From: Dendrocalamus latiflorus
Taxonomy: Eukaryota; Streptophyta; Magnoliopsida; Poales; Poaceae
DNA: 64,000 nt
Direction: 5' to 3'
NCBI GenBank assembly: GCA_017311315.1
Contig: CM029631.1
Location: 11,379,910-11,443,909, forward strand
Under the pieces are notes generated by a model. The model had not been told where the DNA came from. It worked only from the letters and a program-made list of their open reading frames with translations, and searched no databases. Shown piece after piece: positions 13,401 to 25,886 of the stretch. How positions within the stretch are numbered: position 1 is the stretch's first letter; every line of letters starts with the position of its first letter. The position numbers were made by a program, and so were the translations under genes.

Positions 13401-13700
13401 ACGAGCTAGGTTACACACATCGTTATTATTCTACAGAGTTTAGCAGGAAAGAAAGATTGCCAGAACATACAACTTGGTACAGCTTACTACAATACACTAC
13501 CACACACGGATGAGATGCCGAGAAATCAGTCACCTCGCTGCTGTTGACTGAATCATCATCAGGCTTCGAATCAATCAGTGAAAAGAGATCTCAAACAGTC
13601 TACTACAGCACAGCCTAACTAGTTGATCACCATATGACGTATGCAGTCAGTCTTCCACCCAGTGGTTGGTTATTCGGCTGATTGTAAATGACTGCCCACT
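10473..13700. other. Intergenic region with degenerate repeats, no supported gene
   Basis: About 3.2 kb between the start of the PRK-like gene and the stop of the F-box gene. A GC-rich patch at 11440-12060 has overlapping ORFs on both strands (for example + 11469-11978) with no recognisable domain and low-complexity composition, so I do not call a gene. It is followed by the degenerate repeat tract described separately and by T-rich DNA around 13010-13060. Confidence 0.5.
12190..12660 (+). repeat. Degenerate short tandem-like repeats built on GTCGTAGC
   Basis: The motif (G/T)GGTCGTAGC or GATCGATAGTCGTAGC recurs a dozen or more times with irregular spacing of roughly 15-35 bases. The same words recur near 22465-22490 and 24360-24460 beside the gypsy relic, so this stretch is probably a detached piece of that element family. 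Spacing and divergence are unlike a CRISPR array. Confidence 0.6.
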
Positions 13701-16700
13701 TCAGTTCAGATGAACGGTGCACTGGCTCCGCTTTGATGCGCCCCATTCCTCATCCTCGAATTGCTGAAAGGGTTGCGAAAGTGAGTGCTCAGTTCGACGA
13801 AGAATGATAACTGTTTCGAAGCTGTGGCGATTGAGTGTTAAGTGCAATTTATACCTGTTCTAGAATGAAGTTTGGGACTTGGACCCGCTTTGAGCCATCC
13901 GCTAGACGCTTGCACGGCAGGCGAGGTTCTGCTGCAGCAAACTCGTTCAGAACCTGGCAAAATAAGAATAGCAATTCGTTGGAAAACAGGACATGGCGAC
14001 AACGCTCCGCTTAATGTCCAGGAGCTCAGATGCAACTCAGCAATGCAATCTGCATTCTGCAAAAACTAAGGTTCTTATCATCGGTAAACTATGGGGTGCG
14101 GTTCTGGCATCTAACAATTTAGACAGGAGGTTATCTTCATTTTAATCTACTCATAATTGTACCATCTATTTGGGGATGAGCTAAACCATAGTCATGCTTT
14201 CCGCATATAGTGAGTGGCGATCATATTATTGAAGTATGTTATTAGATTACGGTGCTTACGCATGCTTTTCATTTACTAATCATACTTCAACTATTAAAAG
14301 ACTTCTCGTGTGTCTGAACTACAGAACTAGTGACCATGAACTTGAGCCAGAGGCCCGGAGATACATTAGAAGGTAGGCCGTCAATGCATAACAGAGTCAA
14401 CGTAGCAGTACCTGGTTTCTGATTGCTCCGATCAACATATCACGGCATCCAGAGACATGTACATCCTTCAAGTTTGGACACTGAAGAAGCAACCGTTCTG
14501 TATGAAGTTTCTTAGGTTGTTAGTACTTGGCACTGACAAGAACTTGTTATCTACATTTCAGGACCCAACAAGAAAGAAGGGGACATCGCACCTGGATGAA
14601 GATTTGTACAAGAGTTGAGATTCAGATCATTCAGCTCTGGACAATTTACATACAGGGCCTGTCATACATGAAAACAGTAATAAGAACACAGCTTTACTGT
14701 GTCTGCAAACCAGAACAACAATAAATTAACAGTCACGAATTTTGAACACTTACATCTATCGCTGAACATCCCCAAAGACTGAGTTTCTTCAGATTACCAT
14801 GTTTTATAATCAGTTTTTGGTAAGTGGGCTGCTGCTTTCTCAGGGTTGGTAGTTTAGAACAAAATATAATCCCTCCGGAAAGCTCACCAAAGTATGATCT
14901 CTCTGCTTCAGGCTGAGCACATAAGCTCTTGCCACAGTCCATGAGCTGAAGAAGTGGCAATTGTGCTGCAGCCAGCTGCACCCCACCTATAAAATCACAA
15001 ACAGAACATTTTTTACTTAGTGTCTTCTGTATTCTTTTTAAATCAGTGGAACAAAGGAGCACCATACTTTGAAAGTTGAGGCTTACATGAGGTAATATTT
15101 GGGCACAGAGCAAGGAGTAGCCTGGTTAGAGTACGAGGGAATGCCTTGCAGATCATCCCGAGTCCATTATCAGTAATGCCAGATCTGGAGTGTAAACATT
15201 TAATTCATACACTATTTTGCAGTAACTTTCCGATATAAAATACGTTAGCAGATTGATCGACTCCAACCATTTAACCTTACAAAATGGTGCTTACCTGCTT
15301 AAATCAAGCAATTCCAAGCTTGCATAAGAACGAACAATAGATGCAACAGCTGCATCTGTTATTTTTGAACCAAGAATCAAGGATAGCATGCAAAGCCCCC
15401 TGACAGGACAATAAAATAAAATTGAATATGTATTGAACTCGAAAGAAACTATAATCATAACAAGACTATCTAGCATAATTCCTGAAATATGAGCAGCATT
15501 CCATAAGAACCATGGCAAGACATGAAGGTACCTGAGATTAGCACTCTCTAGAGCAAACACAGCTTCATTGCATAAGTGAATTGAGGAGATGTGCAAGTTT
15601 CTCAAATTTGTGCAGGTACGGCCCAGACTATCCATCAGACTAATCAGATCAGTAGAATCATTATTTTGTTGGGTAAAATCCAGTGAGAGCTCATTTAAAT
15701 TAGGACAGTTTATGACCTGTGAGAAATGAATAAGCCAATGAATTTATGCAACGGCAGATCAATATAACTGCAAATAATCGTAGGAACATGTTGAATTACC
15801 GATTTTGTAAGGGAAGAAAGATCTGATAGCCAAAGGGTTGAAAGGCTCGGAGAGCTTATATTAAGAAAACCAAGACTGCTGCAGCCATCTATTTTGAGAA
15901 CTGAGAGAGATCGCTTCTCTGAAACAAACCTAGTTAGCTCATCCCTGGGTGGTGAACAAGAGTGTCAGTTAAAAGACAACTCAGCTTAAAATGCTAATTT
16001 AACATCTACCTATAAAACTGAGGTGCAGATATTTTTGAGATGACATGTATGGTGACAATAAACAGCCAACTAAGACAACATATTGCAGCATGAAACAGCA
16101 CTCTTGAGTAGTATGCATCTTCAAGCAATAACATTAACAGTTTGGTAGTGCACAATTGCGAATGGGCATGTACTAAATACTAGTCATAAACCATGCATTT
16201 TCAGTCAATGTAAAACAGTAGAAATCGTACATAAGTCGTCAGAGGACAAAATGTATGGAATTATCAACATTGCACAATAGATTTAAAATTAGGAGTATTC
16301 AGCATACCCAGCCATCCGGTTGACTGCAAGATCAGCCATGCTGATCTCCAGAGATAGTAAATTAGGGCAGGAAAAAGCGACACACGCAAGCATTGTGGCA
16401 TCAAAACAACTGCATCAATGTAGAAAAGAATTAGATCATCCCTCACATTCAAGTGGCTGACTGAAACATATATTTCCTAAGATTAGAATAAAGCACCCAG
16501 GGAACTAGATCTAGATGAACTACCCACAGCAAGCAGATCCATAGTGAGATGGCTCCTTTTGCTCACATTAATGAGGCACTATCTGTATTTTGCTTACTTC
16601 CTTCAGTAGAACACAAAATCCATGTCCACGTATAATGTTCACAGAAAAAAACACGTGATCTGCCCATTGATGCCCTTACTTTGCGTAAAGAACCAACGAA

Positions 16701-18019
16701 AATCCTCTGAAGTCACCAGATCAGTGAAATTTTATTCTTCCAAACTAAATCTGACAAAGCTAACCAAAACTCTGCACTTAGTGCACAAATTGCAGCACGA
16801 AACCTGAGCCAGACAGGCATATCTAAGAGATCCGTGTCCCCTTTTCATCACTGTCAATCTTTCAGACTGTTCCCTGAGTTGCCCAAAAGTAGCACTTCAC
16901 TATGTAGCATTGGGCACTCATTCTGCATCAAAGATGCACAAACTATCAGATCCGTACTTCTTATTCACAAATCCAACCAAGGCACAGGTCAAAGATCGAC
17001 GCACCGACCTCACGGTACCATGGCTAGATCTTCCCCAAGAAAATAACATCCAGACAGGCAGATCGGATCGCCACAAAACTTCCATTTCTCTCATCAAGCA
17101 TTTCGCCGTTGCTGGTGCTGTACTGTGAAATGTGTATTGAATCTAGCCAAGCACCGGTCAAAGATCCACCTTGAGATCTCACGGCACCTGACCAGATCAC
17201 ACACCTGCACTTCGAAATCAACCCCAAAGAAATCCAAATTTCGATTAATTTAGCAGGATTTTCGGTTTGTTTGTTAATTCTCCCGTTCTGACCAAATACT
17301 AAAGCGTTTGTTATGTCCGATTGTAATTTGTAGAGATCAGAGCAAGCACCGATCAAAGATCCACGCATCGATCTCACGGCGCAGTACGTCTTTGTTTGTC
17401 TCTGTAGAGATCGGCGGCCACTCGCCGGGTTGTTCTTGTTTCCTCACCTTTCCATGCGGAGCACAAGCCTGGACAGCGCGGGGCAGCGCGGCAGCAACGC
17501 GCCAACGGGGCGCACGCCGGCGGCGCGGAGGCGGAGCTCCTCCGCGGCCCGCCACACCCTCCGCGCGCACTCGCGCCACCCGCGGCTGACCGCCGCGGAC
17601 GCCGCCACACCCCTCGGAGCCAGCCGCCGCAGCACCTCCACCACCACCTCCCCGGGGACCCTTCTCCCCGCCCCGACCTCCACCCACCCCTCCCCTCCCA
17701 CCACCACCTTCTCCTCCTCCCGCTCCCCCTCCTCTGACTCCACATCCAGCATCTCCACCCTCGCCCTCTTCTCCGGAGGCTGCGGCGGCGTCGGAGACAC
17801 CTCCGCCGGCGCCGCCTCGTCAAAGTACAGCGCTCGCCGCGGCTTGTGCTCGGCTGCGCCCCCAACCCCGCCGCCGCCTGCTCCGGCAGGGGCAGGGACG
17901 GAGCACACGTGGCCCTTCTTGGGGAGCCCGCAGCGGCCGCAGTTGTAGCTGCCGCGCTTCTTGGGGACGGGCTGCGCGGCGGCGGGAACAGGGACGGAGG
18001 AGGCGTCGGAGCTGGCCAT
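13701..18019 (-). CDS. FBL17: F-box/LRR protein, FBL17-like, 11 exons, 584 aa
   Basis: F-box/LRR proteins are substrate receptors of SCF ubiquitin ligases. Exons from the ATG at 18019: 18019-17448, 16409-16308, 15944-15800, 15716-15532, 15399-15295, 15184-15087, 14986-14754, 14658-14592, 14497-14412, 13953-13855 and 13763-13701. All phases agree and the total is 1755 bases. The N-terminus has a Cys/His motif (YNCGRCGLPKKGHVC, residues about 25-39) followed by a low-complexity acidic linker. An F-box-like segment lies at about 119-160 (RVPGEVVVEVL ... VSRGWREC). AMN1-type leucine-rich repeats follow, with cores such as CPNLLSLEIS, CPNLNELSL, SLELLDLSRSGITDNG, LKKLSLWGC and CPNLKDVHVSGCRD. The length and the N-terminal motif recall Arabidopsis FBL17, which targets CDK inhibitors of the KRP family; that assignment is from memory. 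The first exon is very GC-rich, as usual in grasses. Confidence 0.85.
16975..17385. repeat. Three diverged direct repeats in intron 1 of the F-box gene
   Basis: A unit of about 40 bases with the pattern CAAGCACCGGTCAAAGATC followed by a CTCACGG core occurs near 16978, 17150 and 17344. The second and third copies are closest to each other. Spacing is about 170-195 bases, which suggests an old local triplication within the intron. Confidence 0.6.
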
Positions 18020-18200
18020 GGGAGCGCGTGGGGATCTAGGGCTAGGGCTTGGGACCGGATGGTGGCGAGGGCTTAGCTAGGGTTTGAGGATGTGGAGGTG
18101 GGGAGGTGAGGAAATAGACGGGGTAGAAGGCGGGAGATTGGCGAGAGGTTGGCGCCATTTTCCGGGCGCGCGGGTTTTTTTTTTTTTACTTTGTTTGGTT
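18020..18200 (-). promoter_or_regulatory. 5' leader and proximal promoter of the F-box gene with telo-box and E2F-like words
   Basis: Reading upstream of the ATG on the - strand, a telo-box (AAACCCTA) lies at 18078-18085. A CTCCCGCC word (18129-18136) and a GGCGCCAA word (18149-18156) resemble E2F sites. Telo-boxes and E2F sites are typical of cell-cycle and growth genes, which would fit an FBL17-like protein. Site matches this short occur by chance in GC-rich DNA. Confidence 0.35.
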
Positions 18201-21200
18201 TTCGGGTTCGCGCCGCGCGCGGAGACGCGGCGTTCGTTTTCGTCTTCGTTTGCATGTGCGGGACGAGTCAGTCGGATCAGAGTGGGAATCGGGCGGGGGC
18301 ACGGGGCGCCCGTGGACTCGGTCTTTAGGGAGGTAAGGTTGTTCATTCGTTGATCCATGGAACTCGCGTGCTCCAAGCCTGTGCTTACGGAAATATTACC
18401 ACATGCCCAAATGGCCTGTCCGAAATAGGGCTCAGTCCGATTAGATCCAATATAATTGACCCGAATATGTTATCATATAGTGTCATGTCAATCTATATGT
18501 CTATCATCCAATTCAAACATAGCACAAAGAGAGATCAGACCATGTCGGGTCAGCCGAACGCAATTAGCCCAATGGGTCGTCGATGGTCCGTTAAACACGA
18601 TAATAAGAATTTACTGATAGTCATAAGTAATTTTACTGTCAAGTCACTTGTCCGCACTGAAAATAGTGTAGTAAACCTAACACAAGTAATTTTAACAATG
18701 GTCGTAAGAAATTTTACTGCACTATCATATGAGAGTTATTATGCGTGTTGTGCGGGGCCGGCCTGCCATGCAGATCCAAGCACGGCACGTTCTGTTGGGT
18801 CAAGCCGACACGAGCTATTTACTATTTATGATATGTCATGTTTGAATCGGATCAATAGTAATATGCCTCGGACAAACAGTTGACCTATCCCATTTGGGCT
18901 AGATCTAAGGACTGCATGGTAATTTATGGCAATTCGATGAAGTAAATTTCTTTTGTTGAAACGTGTATATTTACATGGAAAAGCAACGTGATTGTAAGGC
19001 TTTTAGGACATGTTTTTCTTTACTTTTCTTAGATTACTATAACCATATGTACACCATACATGCACGCTAGCATGTGGAAGGAACTTCTCTGGGGACAGAC
19101 TCTAATTCGTCTCTATGAGGACAGCCTCGGATACGCTCCATGTGCACGCACGAATCTCCACGACGCAAAGGCCATCTCCCTTCTCCTTTTCTTCCCCCAA
19201 ATCCAAGCACAGTCATCTCCCTCTCCATTTCCCCTTTCCCTACTAATGGCACACTTGCCCCCATCGGCTGTAGATTGCGTCGTCGACCTACCAGCCACCG
19301 CGCAAGGATTCCCTCCACCGCTGCTGGCACCTCCGCGTCGCATCCTCGAGAATCCCCAGTCGACGCACAATGATTTCCTCCGCCGCCGCCAGCACCTCTG
19401 TATTGCCTCACCGAGAATCCCCGCCGTCCCCGCCCCGAGAATCGGCACTGGCACCAGTCGGGTTCAGCCTTCCCCACCTCCCTCCCTAGCTCGGCCGCCG
19501 CCCTACGCACACTCCATATGGCCAAGCCGTGGTCAAAGTGGCCATGGTCGTGGCGTCATGGTCGAAGTGGCCGTGGTCGTGGGCCTCTTCGACCACGGTG
19601 CCACGACCATAGCCACTTCGGCCTCAGGGCAGGGATACTTGAGGGGGCGACACAGAGGTGCCAGCTCTGGAGGGAATCCTTGCGGCGAGTCCGATAGGTC
19701 AACATTGTGGTCTGCAGCTGACAGGGGTGAGGGAGAAAAGGAGGAGGAGATGGCCTTCGCGTCGCGGAGATTCATGTGTGCACGTGGAGTGTATCCGAGG
19801 CTATCCCTATGGAGACGAATTAGGGTCTATCCCTTGAGAAGTTCCTTCCCTAGCACGCAACCAGCAAGCATGTGACCGAGTGTACCTGCTAGCACACTCT
19901 CACTGGATGCAAGTACACGTTTTCACGCTAAGACGCATGTAATTAGTTGATGACTTGATGCTACATGTGACTTCAATTAAACAAAAAGCAAATATTGTGG
20001 TTATGAGTCCAACACCACATTACAGGGCTTTGGGAGCTCCGAGATCAAAAGAGGTACCCGTAGCCTAAAACTCAAGTGAGGGGAGAGATTGAGAATGGTG
20101 CTTTGTTTTTAATCTAAAAATAGTCTTTTTCGTCTGATGGTTTCTCTCTTTTCCCATAGTGCCCTATGGACCATACTTATAGTCATGCATAAGGATGTTT
20201 ACATAATGCCCCTTTAGAAGCCTTTACTAATAGAGGTATATATGTCTTTCCCTCGAGGTGCCTGTTAGGCTAGATGGGCCTCCGTGGCCCGTTAGGCTGA
20301 ATAAGCTCGAGCTGGCACGGCATAGCCCATTAGCTCAATGGGCTGTGACTGGGCCGCCCCTTGGCCACGGGAAGGCACAACATGGCTTGTTCAAGCTGAC
20401 AGACTAAACAGCCCGTGTTCATGCCGGACCGAGCTAGGCTGCCTATTTGGATAGGTCTGCCGATAGCAAACAAGGCTATCAAGTGGGCTAACGATGGTGG
20501 TAGCGGAGTTCGACTCCATGCATCGCATCACGTTCTTCGAGTGGAGGATGCCTCATCCATTTTCTTATCGTAGCAACACACTACCACCGATAACTCATTA
20601 GCTGAAGATGCATGCATCCATCGCTTTCCCTTATCCTCGCCGTCAATCCCCAACCTTACCCTTAAGTCGCAAGTTTGGTGCTACCTCCAGTGCCCAATCA
20701 TTGCATTCCCTACCTCAATCGACCACCGTCACCATCCTAAAACCTAACTCCATCGACGGCTGCCACTGCCACCCATCGGTAAGACATCAACAATAGGAAT
20801 ATCCATGCATCGAAAGAATCTTATCGCGAAGAGGTATTCGACTTCGCCATCGAGTTATCAGGTGGATTCTTTTGAGCTGTGATTTATGGCTTTTGAATTC
20901 TAGTTGTTCACAAGAGAAGTTGAAGTTGTTCATGTAGGTACGAAGCCACAGAGAGAAGACGAAGATCCAACGAGCGCAAGTTTAGGCCAACGCATCTATC
21001 AAACATGCTCAAGTCTAGGCCAATACAGTCTGATGATCACAACCCACAATTGCACGGATCCGATGGCAACTTGCAATTACACAGACTAAATAGCACATGG
21101 GACATCCACTGGATCAGGATGCACCAGGTGCCCACTAACTTGGATTTTTCTACTTCTTACGATAACACATTGTGTGTGTTTTTTGCACGCTAGCGGGGGA

Positions 21201-21780
21201 CTGGGAAGGGAGAATGATGATGGTACCACAGGACCGAGCCACCATGACAATTAGCGATAATGCAAGAAACACAATCGACATGAGTGTGTTGAATAGTACC
21301 TTCATCCGTCGCTTTTCTGCAACTCGACGAAACGATAGAAAGCTCGTGTTCCATTTTTGCTATGTTCAAAATAGCTTTTGTCTTCTCGCTTCTTACAATT
21401 TGAAAACCATTTTGAAGTTGGACATGTTCTTTTTTGTTTTGGTTTATGGTTTATGCTTTTTGGCTGTTCGTAAGTACAAAGTAAGAAGAAGAGAAACTCA
21501 TATACAGTTTTGGCAGATATAAATGAAGTCGTTACAATATATACTACAATCAACTTGTAAATTCCGCCTTGAAAAGGCACTCCATTTGAAGTTAGTTACC
21601 GTAGAGAAGCCAAAAAAAAGCTTTTAGAAGCTGAAAAGAAGAGGTCCGATGTTGGCTTGTTAATGTGATTTTTTCATTCTTTTCCCCATTTTTCCTTTTC
21701 ATTGTCTATAGGGATATAACAATGTTTTTTATTTCTCCCCTTTTTTCTTAATTTTCCATTAATAGAATGCCTCAGCCATA
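18201..21780. other. Intergenic accessory region, no supported host gene
   Basis: Repetitive and low-copy sequence with no recognisable protein. It contains the foldback element at about 19060-19870. Segments rich in GGCCCGTTAGGC-like words (about 18750-18800 and 20260-20460) look like unclassified dispersed repeats. The longest ORF (19060-19875 +) is an artefact of the foldback. Confidence 0.5.
19060..19870. mobile_element. Foldback element, about 800 bp, GC-rich imperfect arms
   Basis: The left end (GGAAGGAACTTCTC ... TCTAATTCGTCTC) reappears as its reverse complement at the right end (about 19815-19855). The match continues inward through the segments reading CTCCACGACGCAAAGGCC and GCAAGGATTCCCTCC. 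The centre (about 19515-19625) has its own shorter inverted and direct repeats based on GTGGCCATGGTCGTGG. There is no transposase. The exact ends and a target-site duplication could not be fixed. Confidence 0.65.
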
Positions 21781-21859
21781 AACTAATCGCCATTACAGTG
21801 GCCACTTTAGCCAAGAGTCAATAGCCGTAGTGATGAGGGCATCCCTACAACACCTTCTT

Positions 21860-24700
21860 CTCATCCATCTAATGATCCAAATATACATATCGAGTTGCTG
21901 CTTGGATCAATTACAAGATCACGTGCTAAGAAAATAGAAGATCAGGTGAACTTGCTTCTTAATGAGCATATCATTAACGTTAACGATAATTTTATACTAC
22001 GTAAATCTTGTAATTTACTTGTGCTTAGGTATGTAGATCAATACGATATGCAAGAGGAAGGAGAAGAAGAGTTACGGCATGACTGCCAATTAACACCAAA
22101 AGGGAGGCCATCAGAAGAGGAGTCCAAGTCCCGCTCAGAGATAAGGCACATTCGGACTAGTTCGAATAGCTTCAGTGATGTTCGGACCGTTTCAGACTGC
22201 TCGGCCACTTCAGTAATGTTCGGACCAATCTGAATGGCTTCGGTGACGTCTGGACCATCTGATCGCCCTCAGATGTGCTCGAACTGCCCAATCGATCTTG
22301 GTGACGTTCAGACCAATCCGATTGGCCTCAATAACATTTGGACCATCGAAGATTTGAGTACTCAGCATACTCATCGAGTAGAGAAGACGTAAATACCAGC
22401 TATGACTCGAGCACTAGGGAGCCTTACGAGTACCATAGCAAAGGAGGTCAAAGTCTACGAGTACGATCAAGTGGTCGTAACCATCGAGATGTAGCACTCG
22501 ATAAGTTACTATAGCAGACAAAGTTTTACTACTACTTATATGCTTCTGACCATGAATTTTCAGAACCATATTCTAAATGCAAAGATGGGAAGAGATGAGA
22601 TAAGTTCCATGTTCATGTTGAGTTCTTATTTCGTGCTAACAAATTATGTGCTCCAGATTCATCCGTGTGTTTGCTTTTATTGCAGGAATCTCAAGTAGGT
22701 GAATTGATGGCACACTTTGAGAGAGAAAAGATCTTTATGATGTTTAGCAATCACTTTTATTGACCTAAAATGAGGCGTGATGTCGAAAGGTTTGTACATC
22801 GATGTGTGACATGCCACCAAGCGAAATCTAAACTTAATTCACATGATTTATATACTCCACTTTCTGTTCCTAGTGTACCTTGGGAGGTTATTATTATGGA
22901 CTTTACTTTAGGATTGCCTAGGACTAATAGATGGAGATTCAGTTTTTGTAGTTATGGATAGATTCTCTAAAATGACATATTTTATTCTCTGTCACAAAAG
23001 TGACGATGTGTCACATGTAACAGACTTGTTTTTTAGGGAAATTGTAAGATTGCATGGTATGCCAAGAACCATTATTTCAGACCATGATGTCAAATTCATG
23101 ATCTATTTTTGGAAGACTTTGTGGGCCAAGCTTGGAACAAAATTGTTATTTTCAACAACTTGTCACCCAAAACCGATGGGTAAATGGAGGTGGTGAATAG
23201 AACACTTTCAATACTGCTACGAACAATGATAAAGAAGAATATCAAAGAGTGGAAAGATTATTTGCCACATGTGGAGTTTGCCTACAATAGGGTGATACAT
23301 TCTACTACTCATTTGTGCCTGTTCAAAGTGGTGTATGGTTTTAAACCAATCACGCTACTTGATTTGCTACCACTTCTGCCACATGAACATGTTAATATGG
23401 AGGCGTTCAAACGTGCTGACTATGTGAAGAAGATTCATGTCAAGACTAAAGAAGAAATTGAAAAGGCGCGTTACTATGCTAAGAAGGTGAACAAGTCAGG
23501 AAAAGAAAACGTTATTCGAACCGGGTGACTTGGTTTGGGTGCATCTACGCAAAGAACGCTTTCTGGACAAGCGTAAGTCCAAGTTGATGCCTCGAGAAAA
23601 TGGTCCATTCAGAGTACTCAAAAAGATCAATGATAATGCATATAAAATCGAGCTTCCAGGTGGTGATTATGCTGTGAGTTCTACATTTAATGTTGTTGAT
23701 TTATCACCATTGTTTGGACCGAATGAATTAGAGTTGAGGACGACTCCTTTCTAAGATGGGGAGGATGAGTGCATCCCCACGACACATTCTTCTTATCCAC
23801 CTAATGATCCAGATATACATATCGAGTTGCCGCCTGGATCAATTACAAGAGCACATGCCAAGAAACTACAAAATCATATGAACTTGCTTCTTAATGAGCA
23901 TGTCATTAATGTTAACGAGAAGAGGAGTCCAAGCCTTGCTTAGAGATAAGGCACGTTCTGACCAGTCCGAACGGCTTTGGTGATGTTAGGACCATCTGAT
24001 CAGTTCGGACCGCTCGGCCACTTTGGTAATGTTTGGACCAGTCCGAACGGCTTTAGTGATGTTCGCACTGTTCGATCACCCTCAGATCCGCTTGAACCAC
24101 CCGATCGATCTCGGTGACGTTCGGACCAGTCCGATTGGCCTCGGTAACATATTAGGCCATTGAAGATTAGGAGTACTCAGCGTACTCAAAGAGCAAAGAA
24201 GACGCAAATATCAGAGAAGACTCGAGTACTAGGGAGGTTTACGAGTAACATAGCAAAGGAGGTCGAAGTCTACAAGTACGATCAAGTGTCATAACCATCA
24301 AGAAGTTACTGTAGCACTCGAGAAGTTACTGTAGCATACGAAGTTTTACGACTACTGCGCGTGGTCGTAGCCATTGCGTGGTCATAGTCATTGTGTGGTC
24401 GTAGCCATTGTGTGGTCATAGCCATTGCATGGTTGTAGCTAGCTCGTGGTCGTAATCGACATCTGGTATCAAAACAATGTGACAGCTGTAAATTTTAATT
24501 TCCTTTTTATGTGAGTTTGAGTCTAATACGATATAGGGTTGAGTTGTACCTGATTAGGGGTCTTGTGAACTTTCTCAAAGGCTATATTTATCCTTGTAAT
24601 ACGTAATCATTGAGGGAGACCATAGAAAACCAATCTATTATTTTTTGATAGCTATATGCTTTTTTTCTAAGGTTTGGCGTATGATTGCAGCCTAGAGAGG
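21860..24700 (+). mobile_element. Decayed Ty3-gypsy relic: integrase fragment flanked by a duplicated 3' tail
   Basis: Frames from about 22686 to 23754 encode an RNase H/integrase piece. They show the zinc-binding HRCVTCHQAK motif, the integrase core (WEVIIMDF, then IISDHDVKF) and a C-terminal segment ([18 protein letters not shown] ... LSPLFGPNE). At least three frame changes interrupt it. A tail segment beginning near the residues IELPPGSITRA occurs twice in direct orientation, at about 21870-22530 and 23790-24340, with several palindromic TTCGGACCAGTCCGAA words in each. The arrangement fits nested or recombined copies of one family, with a degraded LTR after 24340. gag, protease and reverse transcriptase are missing. 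Confidence 0.8.
22690..23754 (+). pseudogene. Broken gypsy integrase
   Basis: The open pieces 22770-22961, 22954-23196, 23184-23528 and 23530-23754 overlap or abut end to end and together follow the order of a gypsy integrase from zinc finger to C-terminal domain. Each break is a frame change. Upstream, the frame at 22690 has an RNase H-IN linker piece with a stop just before 22770. It is not functional as read. Confidence 0.8.
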
Positions 24701-25001
24701 AATTGAGCATTCTCAACCCCATTAATCTTGTGATTCCTTGTGATTTACAGGAGCAATGAAACGTCTATTTGTATGGTTGGGTAGACGGGATCATGAGCGT
24801 GTGGTTGGGTGAATTCTTTGTCGTAGGTTATTGTTCTAACAGTGGTTAGCGTCATCGGTTCGTCAGGTTATACAGATGTAAGTCGTGAAGATCAACATTC
24901 TCTCATCTGACATTATAGTCAATAGATATCAGCAAAATCCGTTTGGAAGGTAGCCTTTGTCCATCCCGGGCGACATACACGTCCGTACTACCGTTTATTG
25001 C

Positions 25002-25886
25002 GAATTTTGGACACTGTTGGACCCCTGTACACCTAAAATTCCCGTTTTAGCCCCCAAGCGAAAATAATTCCAGTTTTGGACCCCTTTTGAGCGCGGGATC
25101 GCCGGAAGCTGACACGTACCCCGGTCGTGCGGACTGGTACCGCACGACCGCACTGTTCATCGGGTCGTGCGGTACCAGTCCGCACGACCCAGCCGGCCAC
25201 GGCGCGCTCCGCTCGTTTCGTCGCCCGACCGCACGATCCGCTGCCCCGCCGCGCGACTCAACGCCCGACCGCACGACGCGCGTACCGAGCGCGCGACTCG
25301 GCTGCTGACCGCGCAGTCGGCAGAGAGAACGCGCCGGAACGGTAGTGACTTTTCTGGAGCTCGTTCATTTGCCCGTGTAGAATTACTGAGACGACGAAAA
25401 TAACACGCAAATGAGGAAATTTGTATACTTATTACGGATATGAGTTGTCAGCATCTAATGATATGCCTATTTGATGAGCAAATATTCAACTAACATTCCA
25501 TGATTAGCCAGCTCATGAACAGAAGATATGTATATACGTGCATCAAATAAAGATCGTGTTCTCTCTGCCGACTGCGCGGTCAGCAGCCGAGTCGCGCGCT
25601 CGGTACGCGCGTCGTGCGGTCGGGCGTTGAGTCGCGCGGCGGGGCAGCGGATCGTGCGGTCGGGCGACCAAACGAGCGGAGCGCGCCGTGGCCAGCTGGG
25701 TCGTGCGGACTGGTACCGCACGACCCGATGAACAGTGCGGTCGTGCGGTACCAGTCCGCACGACCGGGGTACGTGTCAGCTTCCGGCGATCCCGCGCTCA
25801 AAAGGGGTCTAAAACCGGAATTATTTTTATTCGGGGGCCAAAACGGGAATTTTGTATGCACAAGGGTTCAACAGTGTCCAAAATTC
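25002..25886. mobile_element. 885-bp Mutator-like foldback element with 329-bp inverted arms and 9-bp TSD
   Basis: The left arm 25002-25330 and right arm 25558-25886 are reverse complements with few differences, separated by a 227-base AT-richer loop. The arms begin GAATTTTGGACACTGTTG. They are flanked by the perfect 9-base direct repeat GTTTATTGC at 24993-25001 and 25887-25895, the length expected for Mutator-like insertion. Each arm contains a second palindrome based on GTCGTGCGG(A/T)ACC words. No transposase is present, so it would need a partner in trans. All ORFs across it are products of the palindrome. Confidence 0.88.

Noticed and set aside
17308..17948. GC-rich + strand frames (for example 17430-17948) opposite exon 1 of the F-box gene
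   Set aside because: Shadow frames of a GC-rich exon whose - strand reading has a full gene model with consistent splice phases.
19060..19875. 271-aa + strand frame
   Set aside because: It spans a foldback element; the amino-acid sequence mirrors the inverted arms and has no domain.
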